A DNA stretch of 52,984 nt from Rickettsiales bacterium (GCA_018969185.1 JAGWYT010000009.1:1-52984), one strand, 5' to 3'; numbered from the stretch's first letter, positions 33,912 to 43,255 are shown. Numbers and translations are program-made. The notes: generated from the letters alone by a model not told the origin.

Positions 33912-34713
33912 TGAAGCTGATAGTTGGATCACAAGTTTTATTAAAAATTCTTCTGCAAACAAAGATCAAATGCAAAATTGTCAGGCAGTTGTGTGTCCGC
34001 CAGTTTTTATAATTGATTATGTAGATAGCGAATTAATGGATGAAGGATTTAAGAAGCTTGATGCAATTTTAAAAGATCAGAAAAAAGATATTTCAGAATT
34101 TCCTGAAAATGAATTAATAGATATTATCCTAAATGAAAGACCGGTGAGGCTTGGTGCGCAAGATTGCCATTATCAAGATTCTGGTTCATTTACTGGTGAT
34201 ATTAGTGCCACAATGATTAAGAAAATTGGCTGTGAATATGTTATTGTTGGGCATAGCGAGAGAAGAGCAGGGCATTTTGAGACTAATGAAATTGTTGCAA
34301 AAAAAGTAAAATCTGCTATAGCGAATGGTTTAACTCCAATTATTTGCGTTGGCGAAAGCAAAGAAACGCGTGATCAAAATCAACATTTAAAATTTGTTTA
34401 TCAGCAAATAATTAATTCAGTTCCAAAAGATGTTAGATTTGAACAATTAATAATTGCCTATGAACCGATTTGGTCAATTGGAACGGGGCTTGTTCCAAGT
34501 TTGGAACAAATTTCTGAAATGGCAAAATTAGTTAGAAAAATATTTAAAGAAAAATTATCAAATCTTGCCGAGGAATGCGTAATGCTTTATGGCGGATCGG
34601 TTAATAGTGAGAATTCCAAAGAGATTTTGAGTATTTCTGGTGTTGGCGGTCTTCTTGTTGGAAAGGCTAGTCTTGATGCAGAAGAGTTTTTCAAGATTTG
34701 TGTTTGCTCGTAG
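33865..34713 (+). CDS. tpiA: Triosephosphate isomerase
   Basis: Interconverts dihydroxyacetone phosphate and glyceraldehyde 3-phosphate. Catalytic residues are in VANWKMN (N8, K10), the histidine in YVIVGHSERR and the glutamate in AYEPIWSIGTG. The phosphate-binding GGSVNSEN and GGLLVGKASLD are present. At 282 residues it is about 30 longer than usual. The extra part (ELMDEGFKKLDAILKDQKKD and following, about 58-87) sits between the second beta strand and the LGAQDCHYQ strand. The natural start MKKLIVANWKMN lies inside the end of rnd, so the overlap is real. Confidence 0.95.
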   Translation: MKKLIVANWKMNHAFDEADSWITSFIKNSSANKDQMQNCQAVVCPPVFIIDYVDSELMDEGFKKLDAILKDQKKDISEFPENELIDIILNERPVRLGAQDCHYQDSGSFTGDISATMIKKIGCEYVIVGHSERRAGHFETNEIVAKKVKSAIANGLTPIICVGESKETRDQNQHLKFVYQQIINSVPKDVRFEQLIIAYEPIWSIGTGLVPSLEQISEMAKLVRKIFKEKLSNLAEECVMLYGGSVNSENSKEILSISGVGGLLVGKASLDAEEFFKICVCS

Positions 34714-34740
34714 GCTTTTGGCTGATTGCGGCGTTACAAA
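34713..34740. repeat. Partial family C end
   Basis: GGCTTTTGGCTGATTGCGGCGTTA repeats the left end of C3 (23433-23456), but the rest of the element is missing. It directly follows the tpiA stop codon. Confidence 0.6.
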
Positions 34741-34767
34741 AAAGGTGATTGGACATTAATTGGTGGG

Positions 34768-34862
34768 AAAATCTTATTCGCTGGTTCCCGCGAAGTCGAA
34801 ACCAAGAATAAGATTTTTTAAACTTCTCTTGGTTTTGACAAGCTCAAGGCGCGAGAAGTTTA
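34768..34862. repeat. Family D repeat, two units (D3)
   Basis: Unit one is closed by AATCTTATTC/GAATAAGATT around GCTGGTTCCCGCGAAGTCGA. Unit two is closed by AAACTTCTC/GAGAAGTTT around TTGGTTTTGACAAGCTCAAGG. It lies in the 197-bp gap between tpiA and fumC, which contains no gene. Confidence 0.82.
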
Positions 34863-34910
34863 ATAAACTTCCCAGAAAAGATTTAATAAAAACTTTTAAA
34901 TTATAAATTT

Positions 34911-36461
34911 ATGACAGAAAAATTTCGTATTGAAACAGATTCATTTGGTGAAATTAATGTTCCTGCTGATGCTTATTACGCGGCGCAAACACAAAGATCA
35001 GTGCAGAATTTTCCAATTCAAAATGACAATCCCGGACATAAAGTTCCAAAAGAAGTTATTCGTGCAATGCTTTACATCAAGAAAGCAGCAGCTCTTACAA
35101 ATAAAGATTTGATGAAACAAGATCCTTCTTCAACAGAATTCAAAAAATTCTCTCCAGAAATTGCTGATAAAATTGTTGCTGCGGTTGATGTTATTTTAGC
35201 TGATTTTGATAATTTTTACAAAAATCATTTTCCTTTAGTTACTTGGCAAACTGGCTCTGGCACTCAAACCAACATGAATGTTAATGAAGTTGTTGCATCA
35301 GTTGCTAATGAAAAAGAAACTGGAAAAAAAGGTGGAAAATCACCAGTTCATCCAAATGATCATGTAAATTTAGGACAAAGCTCGAACGACACTTTCCCTA
35401 CAGCCATGCATGTTGCAACCGTGCTTTTAACTTATGAAAAATTACTACCAACTTTGGTTAGATTCGCAAATGAGTTAGGCAAGAAAGAAAAAGAATTTAA
35501 TGATATTGTAAAAATTGGTAGAACTCATACGCAAGATGCAACGCCAGTTACTTTAGGCCAAGAATTTTCGGCTTATAAGGTACAAATTCAAACTGCAGCA
35601 GTTTTTGCATCACAAGCAATTTCTTATGTAACACATTTAGCGCAAGGCGGCACAGCGGTTGGAACTGGGCTTAATTGCCATCCAAAATTTGCAGCAAAAT
35701 TTGCTGAAAAAATTACTGAAGTTTCAAATTTAAAAAAATTACATCAAACAGTTTTAAATCTTGATTTAGGTCGCACAACTTTGGCTGATGGTGTGTGGAA
35801 AGTAAAAGATTCAAACCTTGCAATGTTAGGTCTTAACTACGCTGATAGTTTTTACACTAACAAAAATAAATTCTTTGCTCTTGCTTGTAACGATGAGTTG
35901 GTAAATTTCTCTGGTGCTCTAAACTCACTTGCAACTTCATGCATGAAAATTGCTAATGACATTCGTTTCTTAGCGTCAGGTCCGCGTTCTGGTCTTGGTG
36001 AAATTTCTTTGCCAGAAAATGAACCAGGGTCTTCAATCATGCCTGGAAAAGTAAATCCAACGCAATGTGAAGCTTTAACTATGATTGCTTGTCAAGTTAT
36101 GGGGAACCATATGGCAGTGACAATTGGTGGTTCAAACGGACATTTCGAATTAAACGTTTTCCGTCCAATGATTATTCGAAATGTGGTTGAATCAATTAAT
36201 CTTTTATCTGATGGGATTAATAGTTTCATTGATCAATGTTTGGTTGGAATTGTTGCAAATCATGATCGTATCAAAGAATTACTTGAACAATCTTTAATGC
36301 TTGTAACTGCACTAAACCCTTATATTGGTTATGATAATGCTGCAAAAATTGCTAAAAAAGCACATAAGGAAGGAACAACTCTAAAAGCGGCGGCAATTGC
36401 AACAGGCCTTGTTAATGCTGAAGACTTTGATAAGTGGGTTGATCCGAAGAAAATGATTTAA
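34911..36461 (+). CDS. fumC: Class II fumarate hydratase
   Basis: Iron-independent fumarase of the TCA cycle, converting fumarate to malate. The superfamily signature [16 protein letters not shown] carries the catalytic serine loop, and [38 protein letters not shown] and [20 protein letters not shown] are the other conserved regions. [16 protein letters not shown] supports fumarase over aspartase, although the two are similar. At 516 residues it is about 50 longer than E. coli FumC, through small charged insertions such as [11 protein letters not shown]. It is followed closely by an ATP-grasp gene. Confidence 0.93.
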   Translation: MTEKFRIETDSFGEINVPADAYYAAQTQRSVQNFPIQNDNPGHKVPKEVIRAMLYIKKAAALTNKDLMKQDPSSTEFKKFSPEIADKIVAAVDVILADFDNFYKNHFPLVTWQTGSGTQTNMNVNEVVASVANEKETGKKGGKSPVHPNDHVNLGQSSNDTFPTAMHVATVLLTYEKLLPTLVRFANELGKKEKEFNDIVKIGRTHTQDATPVTLGQEFSAYKVQIQTAAVFASQAISYVTHLAQGGTAVGTGLNCHPKFAAKFAEKITEVSNLKKLHQTVLNLDLGRTTLADGVWKVKDSNLAMLGLNYADSFYTNKNKFFALACNDELVNFSGALNSLATSCMKIANDIRFLASGPRSGLGEISLPENEPGSSIMPGKVNPTQCEALTMIACQVMGNHMAVTIGGSNGHFELNVFRPMIIRNVVESINLLSDGINSFIDQCLVGIVANHDRIKELLEQSLMLVTALNPYIGYDNAAKIAKKAHKEGTTLKAAAIATGLVNAEDFDKWVDPKKMI

Positions 36462-36477
36462 ATTTCTAATTTTTTAC

Positions 36478-37344
36478 ATGCCAAAAATTGCCTTTGTAGT
36501 TACAGATCCAAAAGAAAATCTTTATCAAGAGCTTGAGCAGCTTTCTGTTTTGCTTATTTCAAAGGGATTTGTGGTTGATATTGTTTCTTATCTTGATGAG
36601 GAGATAAATTGGCAGAATTATGATTTAATAAGTTTTAATGGTTGTACCAGATACTACCTACATATTGAAAAATTTCGTGCTTTTTGCAAAAAAATATCAG
36701 AACAGAAGATAAAAACTGTTAATCCACTTTCGGTAATTTTGTGGAATGTAGATAAAAAATATTTAGCGGATCTTGCTAAGGAAGGCTTTAATCTAACTAC
36801 AACAATTTGGGTTGAACAAAATCAGCAAATTGATTTAGCAAAGAAAGTTAATGAGTTTAATTGGAAAAAAATTATCATAAAACCAACTCTTTCAGCTGGA
36901 TCTTTCAACACTTCAGTTTTTGATTTAACCAAATTTGATTTAGCCCAAAAGCATTTGCAAGAAATTACCAAATATTCAGCAGCAATGATTCAAAAATTTA
37001 TTCCAGAAGTTATTGAGAATGGTGAATATTCAGCAATTTTTTTGGATAAAAAATTTAGTCATCTAGTTTTAAAAACTCCGGCAACAAATGATTTTCGTGC
37101 TGGAATTAGACAGGGGGCAAGTGTTGTAAGTGTTGATTTTTCAGCTAATAGAGAAATTGTTGAATATGCTGAAGAAATTGTTAAACATATCAAAGAGGAT
37201 TTGTCTTACGCTCGTGTTGATCTTGTGGTTAGTAAAAATCAAATTTTGCTAATGGAGTTAGAGTTAATTGAGCCATTGCTTTACTCAGAATTTAGTGATG
37301 GATTTGTTGAGAAATACTGTAACTTACTTATTAGGCGTTGTTAA
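36478..37344 (+). CDS. ATP-grasp-type protein, substrate unknown
   Basis: A 288-residue protein resembling RimK/glutathione-synthetase-like ATP-grasp enzymes. The N-terminus is a pre-ATP-grasp-like domain (KIAFVVTDPKENLYQELEQL). The central part has KIIIKPTLSAGSFNTSVF, where the lysine and glycine-rich turn would bind ATP, and the C-terminus has YARVDLVVSKNQILLMELELIEP, containing the metal-binding Asp and Glu positions. SVILWNVDKKYLADLAKEG matches the linker helix seen in this group. It starts 16 bases after fumC and is probably cotranscribed. It probably joins a carboxylate to an amine or thiol; the substrate is not predictable. Confidence 0.72.
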   Translation: MPKIAFVVTDPKENLYQELEQLSVLLISKGFVVDIVSYLDEEINWQNYDLISFNGCTRYYLHIEKFRAFCKKISEQKIKTVNPLSVILWNVDKKYLADLAKEGFNLTTTIWVEQNQQIDLAKKVNEFNWKKIIIKPTLSAGSFNTSVFDLTKFDLAQKHLQEITKYSAAMIQKFIPEVIENGEYSAIFLDKKFSHLVLKTPATNDFRAGIRQGASVVSVDFSANREIVEYAEEIVKHIKEDLSYARVDLVVSKNQILLMELELIEPLLYSEFSDGFVEKYCNLLIRRC

Positions 37345-37413
37345 CAGTGCCTAAGAAAGTTGTTTGATTTTTCCTTATTTGAAACTTGCATTATGAAATT
37401 AATATAAAAGTTA

Positions 37414-38691
37414 ATGTCTAAAAAATTCGATATTACAATAATTGGTGGCAGCTTTTCAGGAATGGCGGCGGCTCTTGCTATGTCTAATATTTCTCCTGAG
37501 TTAAAAATTGCTGTTATTGAAAAGCATGATATCATAAATAATGATAGAATGCCGGACGGACGCGCCTATGCGATTTCTGCTAATTCAATGAAGTTTTTTG
37601 AAGAAATTAATATTGCAGATGAAGTTTTAGAAAATGCTGGAAAAATTTCTGATATTAAAATTACTGATTATAAATCGCCTTTCTTTCTTGATTTTCTAAG
37701 TGCTGAAGTTGGAGCTAAAGATTTTGGACATATTATTGAAAGTTATCATGTTCATAATGCGCTTAGAAATGAAATGGTGAAGCGTCCAAATATTACGCTT
37801 TATTGTCCTGATTCTTACGTTGAAATTGAATTTGCTGATGGGGTTGATAAGGAAGATGAAGTTCCAAAAGAATTTGAATCTTCAGTTCACGAAGATTCGA
37901 TGTCAGCTTATTTGCTTCATGGTGATCATTCTCCTAATTTGGGTGCGTTAGTAAAATTAGATGATAGCAGAATTTTAAATTCAAAATTATTATTTGCCTG
38001 CGATGGCCGTTTTTCAAGCCTTCGTGAACAATATCAAATTCCAACTGCACAAAAAAAATATTATCAAACGGCAATTGTTTTTAATATTAAACATAAAAAA
38101 CCACATAAAAATATTGCTCATGAGAAATTTTTACCTGGTGGCCCTTTAGCGATTTTACCTCTTCAAGATCCACATCACTGCTCAATTGTGTGGATTGCAA
38201 AGGATGAAGAAGCAAAAGCAATTTTGGAATTAGATGAAGAAAATTTTACTCATCAATTAATGAAAAAAATGGAAAGTTGTTTGGGTAAGGTGGAAGTTGT
38301 TTCAGAAAAATTTTCTTATCTTTTGATTTTAGTTGAAGCACAAAAATTTTATCATGAAAAAATGTTATTAATTGGTGACGCTGCTGTTGGCGTGCATCCA
38401 ATTGCAGGACAAGGTTTCAATTTAGCAGTTGTTGGAATTAAAATTTTACAAAATTTAATTAAAGAAAAATTATTTTCTGGTCTTGATATTGGTTCTGTTT
38501 CTTTGATTGAAAGCTATAATAAGCAAGCAGGTTTTGAAGCAAAAAAGATGATTATTGCAACTGATGTTTTGAATTCTTTATTTGAAACTAAAAGTCTTTC
38601 TGTCTCGGTGGCAAGGGATTTAGGGCTTGGTGTGGTTGGTAGATTTAAGAGTTTGAAGAAATTCTTTATTAAGGGAGCAGGTGGGATCTAG
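37414..38691 (+). CDS. UbiH/UbiF/COQ6-family FAD monooxygenase
   Basis: Flavin-dependent hydroxylase of the ubiquinone biosynthesis family. It has 425 residues. The FAD motif is ITIIGGSFSGMAAALAMSN, DGRAYAISANSMKFFEEI is the family-specific loop, and LLIGDAAVGVHPIAGQGFNLAV is the second FAD motif (GD...P...GQG). Which ring carbon it hydroxylates cannot be said. Residues about 143-173 form an acidic segment (VDKEDEVPKEFESSVHEDS) with no counterpart I know in UbiH, perhaps an insertion, though no palindrome is evident in the DNA there. A family B repeat follows the stop codon. Confidence 0.88.
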   Translation: MSKKFDITIIGGSFSGMAAALAMSNISPELKIAVIEKHDIINNDRMPDGRAYAISANSMKFFEEINIADEVLENAGKISDIKITDYKSPFFLDFLSAEVGAKDFGHIIESYHVHNALRNEMVKRPNITLYCPDSYVEIEFADGVDKEDEVPKEFESSVHEDSMSAYLLHGDHSPNLGALVKLDDSRILNSKLLFACDGRFSSLREQYQIPTAQKKYYQTAIVFNIKHKKPHKNIAHEKFLPGGPLAILPLQDPHHCSIVWIAKDEEAKAILELDEENFTHQLMKKMESCLGKVEVVSEKFSYLLILVEAQKFYHEKMLLIGDAAVGVHPIAGQGFNLAVVGIKILQNLIKEKLFSGLDIGSVSLIESYNKQAGFEAKKMIIATDVLNSLFETKSLSVSVARDLGLGVVGRFKSLKKFFIKGAGGI

Positions 38692-38698
38692 CGCGTTC

Positions 38699-38788
38699 TG
38701 TCATCCTGAGCTATAGAATTTCTTTTAGAAATTCTTAGCGAAGGATCTCATAAAACGATGGAGATCCTTCGCTACGCTCAGGATGACA
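38699..38788. repeat. Family B palindromic repeat (B4)
   Basis: TGTCATCCTGAGC, stem AGAATTTC-TTTTA-GAAATTCT, GCGAAGGATCTC, then a shorter inverted half ending GCTCAGGATGACA. It occupies the gap between the UbiH-type gene and waaA. Confidence 0.87.
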
Positions 38789-38822
38789 ATTGTAGCAAAA
38801 ATTAAAATATTTTTATATAACA

Positions 38823-40067
38823 GTGTTTTTTTATAGATTAATTTCAGTTTTAATTTTTCCTCTTCTAATTCCATATTCTCTTTTTCGTATAAAAAAAGGT
38901 AAAGAAGATAAAAATCGTATCAAAGAAAAATTCGGATTTTCTTCTGTCAAAAGACCAGAAGGAGACTTGATTTGGCTGCATGCAGTAAGCGTTGGTGAAA
39001 CAAATTCGGTTTTGATTTTACTTGATGAAATTTTACAAAATGACAAGAAAGTCAATGTTCTTTTTACAACTACAACTCTAACTTCGGCAGCAATTTTAGC
39101 AAAAAAAATTGATGGCTATAATGGACGTGTGATTCATCAATTTCTGCCATTTGATTCATATTTTATCATTAAAAAATTTCTTAATTTTTGGAAAGTTAAA
39201 ACTGCAATTTTTGTTGAATCAGAAATTTGGCCTAATTTGCTTTTTGAGTCTAGTAAAATGGGTATAAAAAACGTTTTAGTTAATGGAAGAATGTCTGATA
39301 ATTCTGCTCAAAAATGGCGATTAGCGAAGAAAATTGGTTTCAATATTTTTGATTGTTTCAAAATTATTTTTGCGCAAAGTTTAGAAGATAAAAATCGTTT
39401 AGAAAAATTAACTAATAATAAAGTTTTATTTATTGGAAATTTAAAATCACAAGCGCGTGATTTGGTTGTAAATTCTGCTGAATTAGAAAAGTTAAAAACG
39501 CAAATTGGAAAACGTCCTATTTTTCTTGCTGCAAGTACTCATAAGGGAGAAGAACAATTTGTAATTGCAACTCATCAAGAATTAAAAAAGGATTTTCCTG
39601 ATTTATTAACAATTTTAGTGCCACGTCACCCAAATCGCACAGAAGAAATAAAAATGCTTTTTGGTGGTTTGAGTTTTTCAGAGCGTAGTAAAAATGAAGA
39701 TATTAAAGATGCTACAGAAATCTACCTTGCCAACACTCTTGGTGAGCTTGGAACATTTTACTCTTTAGCTGATTTTGCTTTTATTGGTGGGTCTTTGAGT
39801 GCAGTTGGTGGGCATAATCCTTTTGAACCAATTAAGCTTGAATGTGCTGTAATTTCAGGCTCTCATGTTTTTAATTTTAAAGAAATTTATGCCAATTTAG
39901 TGAAGTATGAAGCTTGTGTCATGATAGATTCAGCAGATCAATTGACTAAAGAGGTGAGAGAATTTTTAAGTAATAAAAAATCTTCTCAAGTCTTTGCTAA
40001 TAAAGCTTCTCAAGTAATTGCAACCACAGGAAATATTGCTGCTGAAATTGTGAAAATAATTGCTTAA
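38823..40067 (+). CDS. waaA: 3-deoxy-D-manno-octulosonic acid (Kdo) transferase
   Basis: Transfers Kdo from CMP-Kdo to lipid A precursor on the inner membrane, the first step of LPS core. It has 414 residues starting at a GTG. An N-terminal membrane anchor FYRLISVLIFPLLIPYSLF is followed by IKEKFGFSS (the glutamate corresponds to the catalytic base of GT30). Further family motifs are IWLHAVSVGETNSV, SEIWPNLLFES, VPRHPNRTEEI and FIGGSLSAVGGHNPFEP. It shows that the cell makes at least lipid A-Kdo. It is convergent with the cupredoxin gene, their stop codons adjoining. Confidence 0.95.
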   Translation: MFFYRLISVLIFPLLIPYSLFRIKKGKEDKNRIKEKFGFSSVKRPEGDLIWLHAVSVGETNSVLILLDEILQNDKKVNVLFTTTTLTSAAILAKKIDGYNGRVIHQFLPFDSYFIIKKFLNFWKVKTAIFVESEIWPNLLFESSKMGIKNVLVNGRMSDNSAQKWRLAKKIGFNIFDCFKIIFAQSLEDKNRLEKLTNNKVLFIGNLKSQARDLVVNSAELEKLKTQIGKRPIFLAASTHKGEEQFVIATHQELKKDFPDLLTILVPRHPNRTEEIKMLFGGLSFSERSKNEDIKDATEIYLANTLGELGTFYSLADFAFIGGSLSAVGGHNPFEPIKLECAVISGSHVFNFKEIYANLVKYEACVMIDSADQLTKEVREFLSNKKSSQVFANKASQVIATTGNIAAEIVKIIA

Positions 40068-40394
40068 CTATTTAACGATAATTTTCCCTTGTGCAGTTTT
40101 TTGATGGAAATCGCCAAAGAAATTGTATTCACCAGCTTTCAGAGGATTAATTGAAATAGTAATTTTCTTTCCTGAACTAACTAGCTTTTCTTTTTTTAAA
40201 TCGACACTTTCAAATTCTTCTAAAGTTTTATCAAGATTTTCAATTACTAAATTAAATTTTTGATTAGCAGGAACTTCAATGCTATTTGGTGTAAATTTGT
40301 GATCTTTAATTTGAACTAGATATTCGGCGTCAGCCGCGAATGAAGTGTTGGTGAATAGTGTTAATAGTGTAATTAAGCTGATGGTTTTTTTCAT
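40068..40394 (-). CDS. Periplasmic cupredoxin-like protein (EfeO/FTR1-associated type)
   Basis: A 108-residue protein with a signal peptide ending SFAAD (about 1-21) and a small beta-sandwich. KDHKFTPNSIEVPANQKF, FESVDLKKEKLVSSGKK and LKAGEYNFFGDFHQKTAQG follow the pattern of the cupredoxin domain found in front of EfeO and beside FTR1 iron permeases. The usual type 1 copper Cys-Met-His set is not complete, with a single His in GDFH, so it may bind a different metal or none. No iron-uptake gene is adjacent. Confidence 0.72.
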   Translation of the reverse strand: MKKTISLITLLTLFTNTSFAADAEYLVQIKDHKFTPNSIEVPANQKFNLVIENLDKTLEEFESVDLKKEKLVSSGKKITISINPLKAGEYNFFGDFHQKTAQGKIIVK

Positions 40395-40416
40395 AGTTTT
40401 TCATTTTATTGATTTT

Positions 40417-40507
40417 ATCTTCTCGCTGGTTGAGCTTGTTACAAACCAAGAGAAGCGTTGTAATCTTATCCTTGGTTTCGACAGGGTCAAGTAGGCGGAT
40501 AAGATTT
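40417..40507. repeat. Family D repeat, two units (D4)
   Basis: Unit one is closed by CTTCTC/GAGAAG around GCTGGTTGAGCTTGTTACAA. Unit two is closed by AATCTTATCC/GGATAAGATT around TTGGTTTCGACAGGGTCAAG. It lies between radA and the cupredoxin-like gene. Confidence 0.82.
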
Positions 40508-41921
40508 ATTTTTTATTAAAAATTTTTCCTAAATCACGAATATGATTAATAGAGTGAATATTAATTTCACCTAAAGATTTTTTCAAATTAGCGAAGTTTT
40601 TATTTTTTTCATTAGCTTTTGGAATTAAACAATTTTTAAAGCCTAATTTTGCGGCTTCTTTTAAGCGCCCTTCAAGGTTTCCAACCATTCTAACTTCACC
40701 AGTTAAGCCAATTTCACCAATGGCGATTGTGGAAGCAGGCAGTGCAACGTCACGAGCAGCAGAAATTAAAGCGCAAGCAACAGCCAAATCAGCAGCTGTT
40801 TCTTCAATTTTTAAACCACCAACAATGTTTAAATAAACTTCCTTATCAAAAAGATTAAGTCCGAAGCGGTTACTTAAAACTGCAATAATCATGGCTAAAC
40901 GATTAACGTCCCAACCAACAACAGCACGTCTTGGTGTTGGCATAAAGCTTGGTGAAATTAAAGCCTGAATTTCAACCAAAATTGGACGTGTGCCTTCAAC
41001 TCCAGCAAAAACTATTGAGCCAGAAGTTTCACGTTCGTAAGAAGTTAAAAATAATTCACTTGGATTAGAAACTTCAGAAAGCCCAATTTCATTCATCTCA
41101 AAGACACCAATTTCATTTGCCGCACCAAAGCGATTTTTTTGGGCACGCAAAATTCTAAAATGCAAATCCTTTTCACCTTCAAAATAAAGCACAGTATCAA
41201 CCATATGTTCTAAAACCTTTGGCCCTGCAATTTGGCCATCTTTAGTAACATGCGAAACAATTAATAAAGTGATATTATTTTTCTTCGCAAAGATTGTTAA
41301 TTCTCCAGCTGCAGCTCGAACTTGTGACACTGTTCCCGGTGCGGAATTAAGCTCTTCTAAGAACATTGTTTGAATTGAATCAATAATGACAATTGTTGAT
41401 TTTTTTTCAAAAGAAGCGACTGATGAAACAATCTCAGAAACATTTGTTGTTGCAGCAAGGCTAATTGAATCTTGATTAATTCCCATGCGTTTTGCGCGCA
41501 ATCTAACTTGATCAACTGATTCTTCACCTGAAATATAAATAACATGATTATTCTTTTTGGCGAGTGCATCTGCAGTTTGCAAAAGTAATGTTGATTTTCC
41601 AATTCCTGGGTCACCACCAATTAGCACGACAGAACCTTGCACTAAGCCACCGCCAAGGACTCTGTCTAATTCATTAATTCCAACTTCAATACGTGGAAAA
41701 TCTTTAGCTTCGCCATTAAGTTTTACTAATTCGATTTTTTTTCCGTCAGATTTCTTATTTGATGTTTTATCATCAGAAATTCGTGAAAAATGCGAGGCAC
41801 CGCCTTCTTCAAATTCTTCAATCATACCGTTCCACGTGCCGCAATCAGGGCATTTGCCCGCCCATTTAAAGTGAATGGCACCACAAGATTGGCAAGAATA
41901 TGCGGTTTTTTTCTTGGTCAT
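40506..41921 (-). CDS. radA: DNA repair protein RadA (Sms)
   Basis: RecA-like ATPase acting in recombination-intermediate processing and branch migration. It has 471 residues. The N-terminal zinc finger is YSCQSCGAIHFKWAGKCPDC (C-x2-C...C-x2-C). The Walker A motif is GGDPGIGKSTLLLQ and Walker B is STIVIIDSIQTM. The RadA-specific RAQKNRFGAANE precedes a Lon-protease-like C-terminal domain (GLKIEETAADLAVACALISA). All parts are present at normal length. Confidence 0.97.
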   Translation of the reverse strand: MTKKKTAYSCQSCGAIHFKWAGKCPDCGTWNGMIEEFEEGGASHFSRISDDKTSNKKSDGKKIELVKLNGEAKDFPRIEVGINELDRVLGGGLVQGSVVLIGGDPGIGKSTLLLQTADALAKKNNHVIYISGEESVDQVRLRAKRMGINQDSISLAATTNVSEIVSSVASFEKKSTIVIIDSIQTMFLEELNSAPGTVSQVRAAAGELTIFAKKNNITLLIVSHVTKDGQIAGPKVLEHMVDTVLYFEGEKDLHFRILRAQKNRFGAANEIGVFEMNEIGLSEVSNPSELFLTSYERETSGSIVFAGVEGTRPILVEIQALISPSFMPTPRRAVVGWDVNRLAMIIAVLSNRFGLNLFDKEVYLNIVGGLKIEETAADLAVACALISAARDVALPASTIAIGEIGLTGEVRMVGNLEGRLKEAAKLGFKNCLIPKANEKNKNFANLKKSLGEINIHSINHIRDLGKIFNKK

Positions 41922-41994
41922 TGGCTATTGATATATTTTTTTATTTCATTAAAAACTAAGAATAACTTTTCAAACAAACAAGTAAATTAGAATT

Positions 41995-42561
41995 ATGAAA
42001 AAAATATTATTAGTTACAGCATTTTTTACCGTTGCATCTTGCGCCACTTCAAATCAAGAACTTAAACTTGGTTTCAGGCTTGATGATGATGCAATTTCTA
42101 GAATTCAAAATAATGCTAGTGGTTTTGAATTATCAGTTTCTGATGATAGAGAAAATAGAAAATATTTAGGAAAAAAGAAATTTGTAAATCAGCAAGTGGA
42201 AGTTAAAACTGATAAAAACTTAGCGGAATTTTTTGAAAATAAAATCACTAAAGCCCTAGTTTTGAAGGGTTTCAGACAAGGCGGCAATAAGGTAATTTCC
42301 GTTTATTTAAAAACTTTAAAATTTAAATCAGAAATTGGTTTTCCAGTTGGTAGTTCAGAAGTTAATATTGTGGTTAAAGTTTCTGTGAAAGATACGAAAA
42401 ATAGCAAAGTTTTTGCGAAGAATTATCTTTTTGATGTGAAAAATAAACATTTTATCATGTCTTGCAAATCAACTGACGAGGCTACAATCAATAATGCTGT
42501 GGAAAGCTTGGTGATGGATATAATCAAGGATGATGAGTTGTTAGAGAATCTAGTTAATTAA
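41995..42561 (+). CDS. YajG-like outer-membrane lipoprotein
   Basis: A 188-residue protein. The signal peptide has a lipobox, TVASC, with the lipidated cysteine at C16. The body resembles YajG-type lipoproteins: an SVSDDRENRKYLG segment like the conserved V-x-D-x-R...G, a long middle with LAEFFENKITKALVLKGF and an SEVNIVVKVSVKDTKN strand pair. Function of the family is unknown. It is divergent from radA and convergent with the flavin reductase gene. Confidence 0.75.
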   Translation: MKKILLVTAFFTVASCATSNQELKLGFRLDDDAISRIQNNASGFELSVSDDRENRKYLGKKKFVNQQVEVKTDKNLAEFFENKITKALVLKGFRQGGNKVISVYLKTLKFKSEIGFPVGSSEVNIVVKVSVKDTKNSKVFAKNYLFDVKNKHFIMSCKSTDEATINNAVESLVMDIIKDDELLENLVN

Positions 42562-42582
42562 TACTTGGTGATTTAAGAACAT

Positions 42583-42620
42583 AATCTTATTCGCAGCTCA
42601 AACAGCGAGAAGCTTTTCTT
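42583..42620. repeat. Degraded family D repeat (D5)
   Basis: AATCTTATTCGCAGCTCAAACAGCGAGAAGC retains the ends of two D-type units (AATCTTATTCG and GCGAGAAG) but most of the core is missing. Confidence 0.5.
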
Positions 42621-42642
42621 AATGAGGCAATATAATTATACC

Positions 42643-43230
42643 TCAATGACGGTTTATGAAGTTGAATTGTGATTTGTTGTAAAGTAGTGGGTTTTTGTCA
42701 TGCATTTTGGCAAAATCGACTACTTCTCCAATGATGATGTGATGATCTCCCGCCTTAATTATCTTATGTTTTTTACATTCAAAAAAACCTAAAGAATTTT
42801 CAAAAATAGGGCTGCCTTGACGGCCAAAAAAATAAGGTTCAATTTGCCATTTTTTATTATTTTTTGGTGTTGCAAAACCACGTGCCAACTCAATTTGATC
42901 TTCGCTTAAAATGTTAAGTGAGAAATAACGATTTCTTTTAAAAAGTCTTAAATTAGTTGATTTATTATCGATGCAAAAAGAGACCAGAGGTGGCTTTAAT
43001 GAGACAGAGGAAAATGAATTGATCGTGATGCCAAAAAATTCTTCAGTAAAAATTTGTCTTAAAACTTGTCCAAAAATTTTATTATCAAAAAGCTTTTCTG
43101 TGAAAGCTTTATTGTCGAATAGATTGGAATAAGAAAATGTTTCAGTCAGAAAATTTCTTTTACGCGCGCAAGCAACAATGATGCCAGTTGCAAATAATCC
43201 TAAAGTGTCGCGTAATTTTCTTTGATCCAT
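42643..43230 (-). CDS. Flavin reductase-like (FMN-binding) protein with a central insertion
   Basis: A 195-residue member of the flavin reductase family that reduces FMN/FAD with NAD(P)H for partner monooxygenases. The start LRDTLGLFATGIIVACAR and the later GITINSFSSVSLKPPLVSFCID and GDHHIIIGEVVDF are the conserved blocks. Between residues about 23 and 65 there are about 40 extra residues (FSYSNLFDNKAFTEKLFDNK...). The DNA for these is palindromic (AAAGCTTT...AAAGCTTT), so it looks like a repeat inserted in frame (see separate entry). The partner is not known; the UbiH-type enzyme is 4 kb away. Confidence 0.8.
   Translation of the reverse strand: MDQRKLRDTLGLFATGIIVACARKRNFLTETFSYSNLFDNKAFTEKLFDNKIFGQVLRQIFTEEFFGITINSFSSVSLKPPLVSFCIDNKSTNLRLFKRNRYFSLNILSEDQIELARGFATPKNNKKWQIEPYFFGRQGSPIFENSLGFFECKKHKIIKAGDHHIIIGEVVDFAKMHDKNPLLYNKSQFNFINRH
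43035..43165. repeat. Palindromic insert in the flavin reductase gene
   Basis: The insert centre is AAAGCTTTC-acag-AAAAGCTTT. The outer parts AGTAAAAATTTGTC...ACTTGTCC and the minus-strand GTAAAAGAAATTTTCTG...ATTTTC are imperfect inverted copies. It encodes the extra 40 residues, without a stop. The match of the outer arms is loose, so the limits are approximate. Confidence 0.55.
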
Positions 43231-43255
43231 TTTGGTATTGTGTAATTTTTCTTAA

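Noticed and set aside
37840-37935. Palindromic repeat as the source of the acidic segment in the UbiH-type protein
   Set aside because: No inverted repeat could be found in the DNA of this segment; it may be ordinary lineage-specific sequence.
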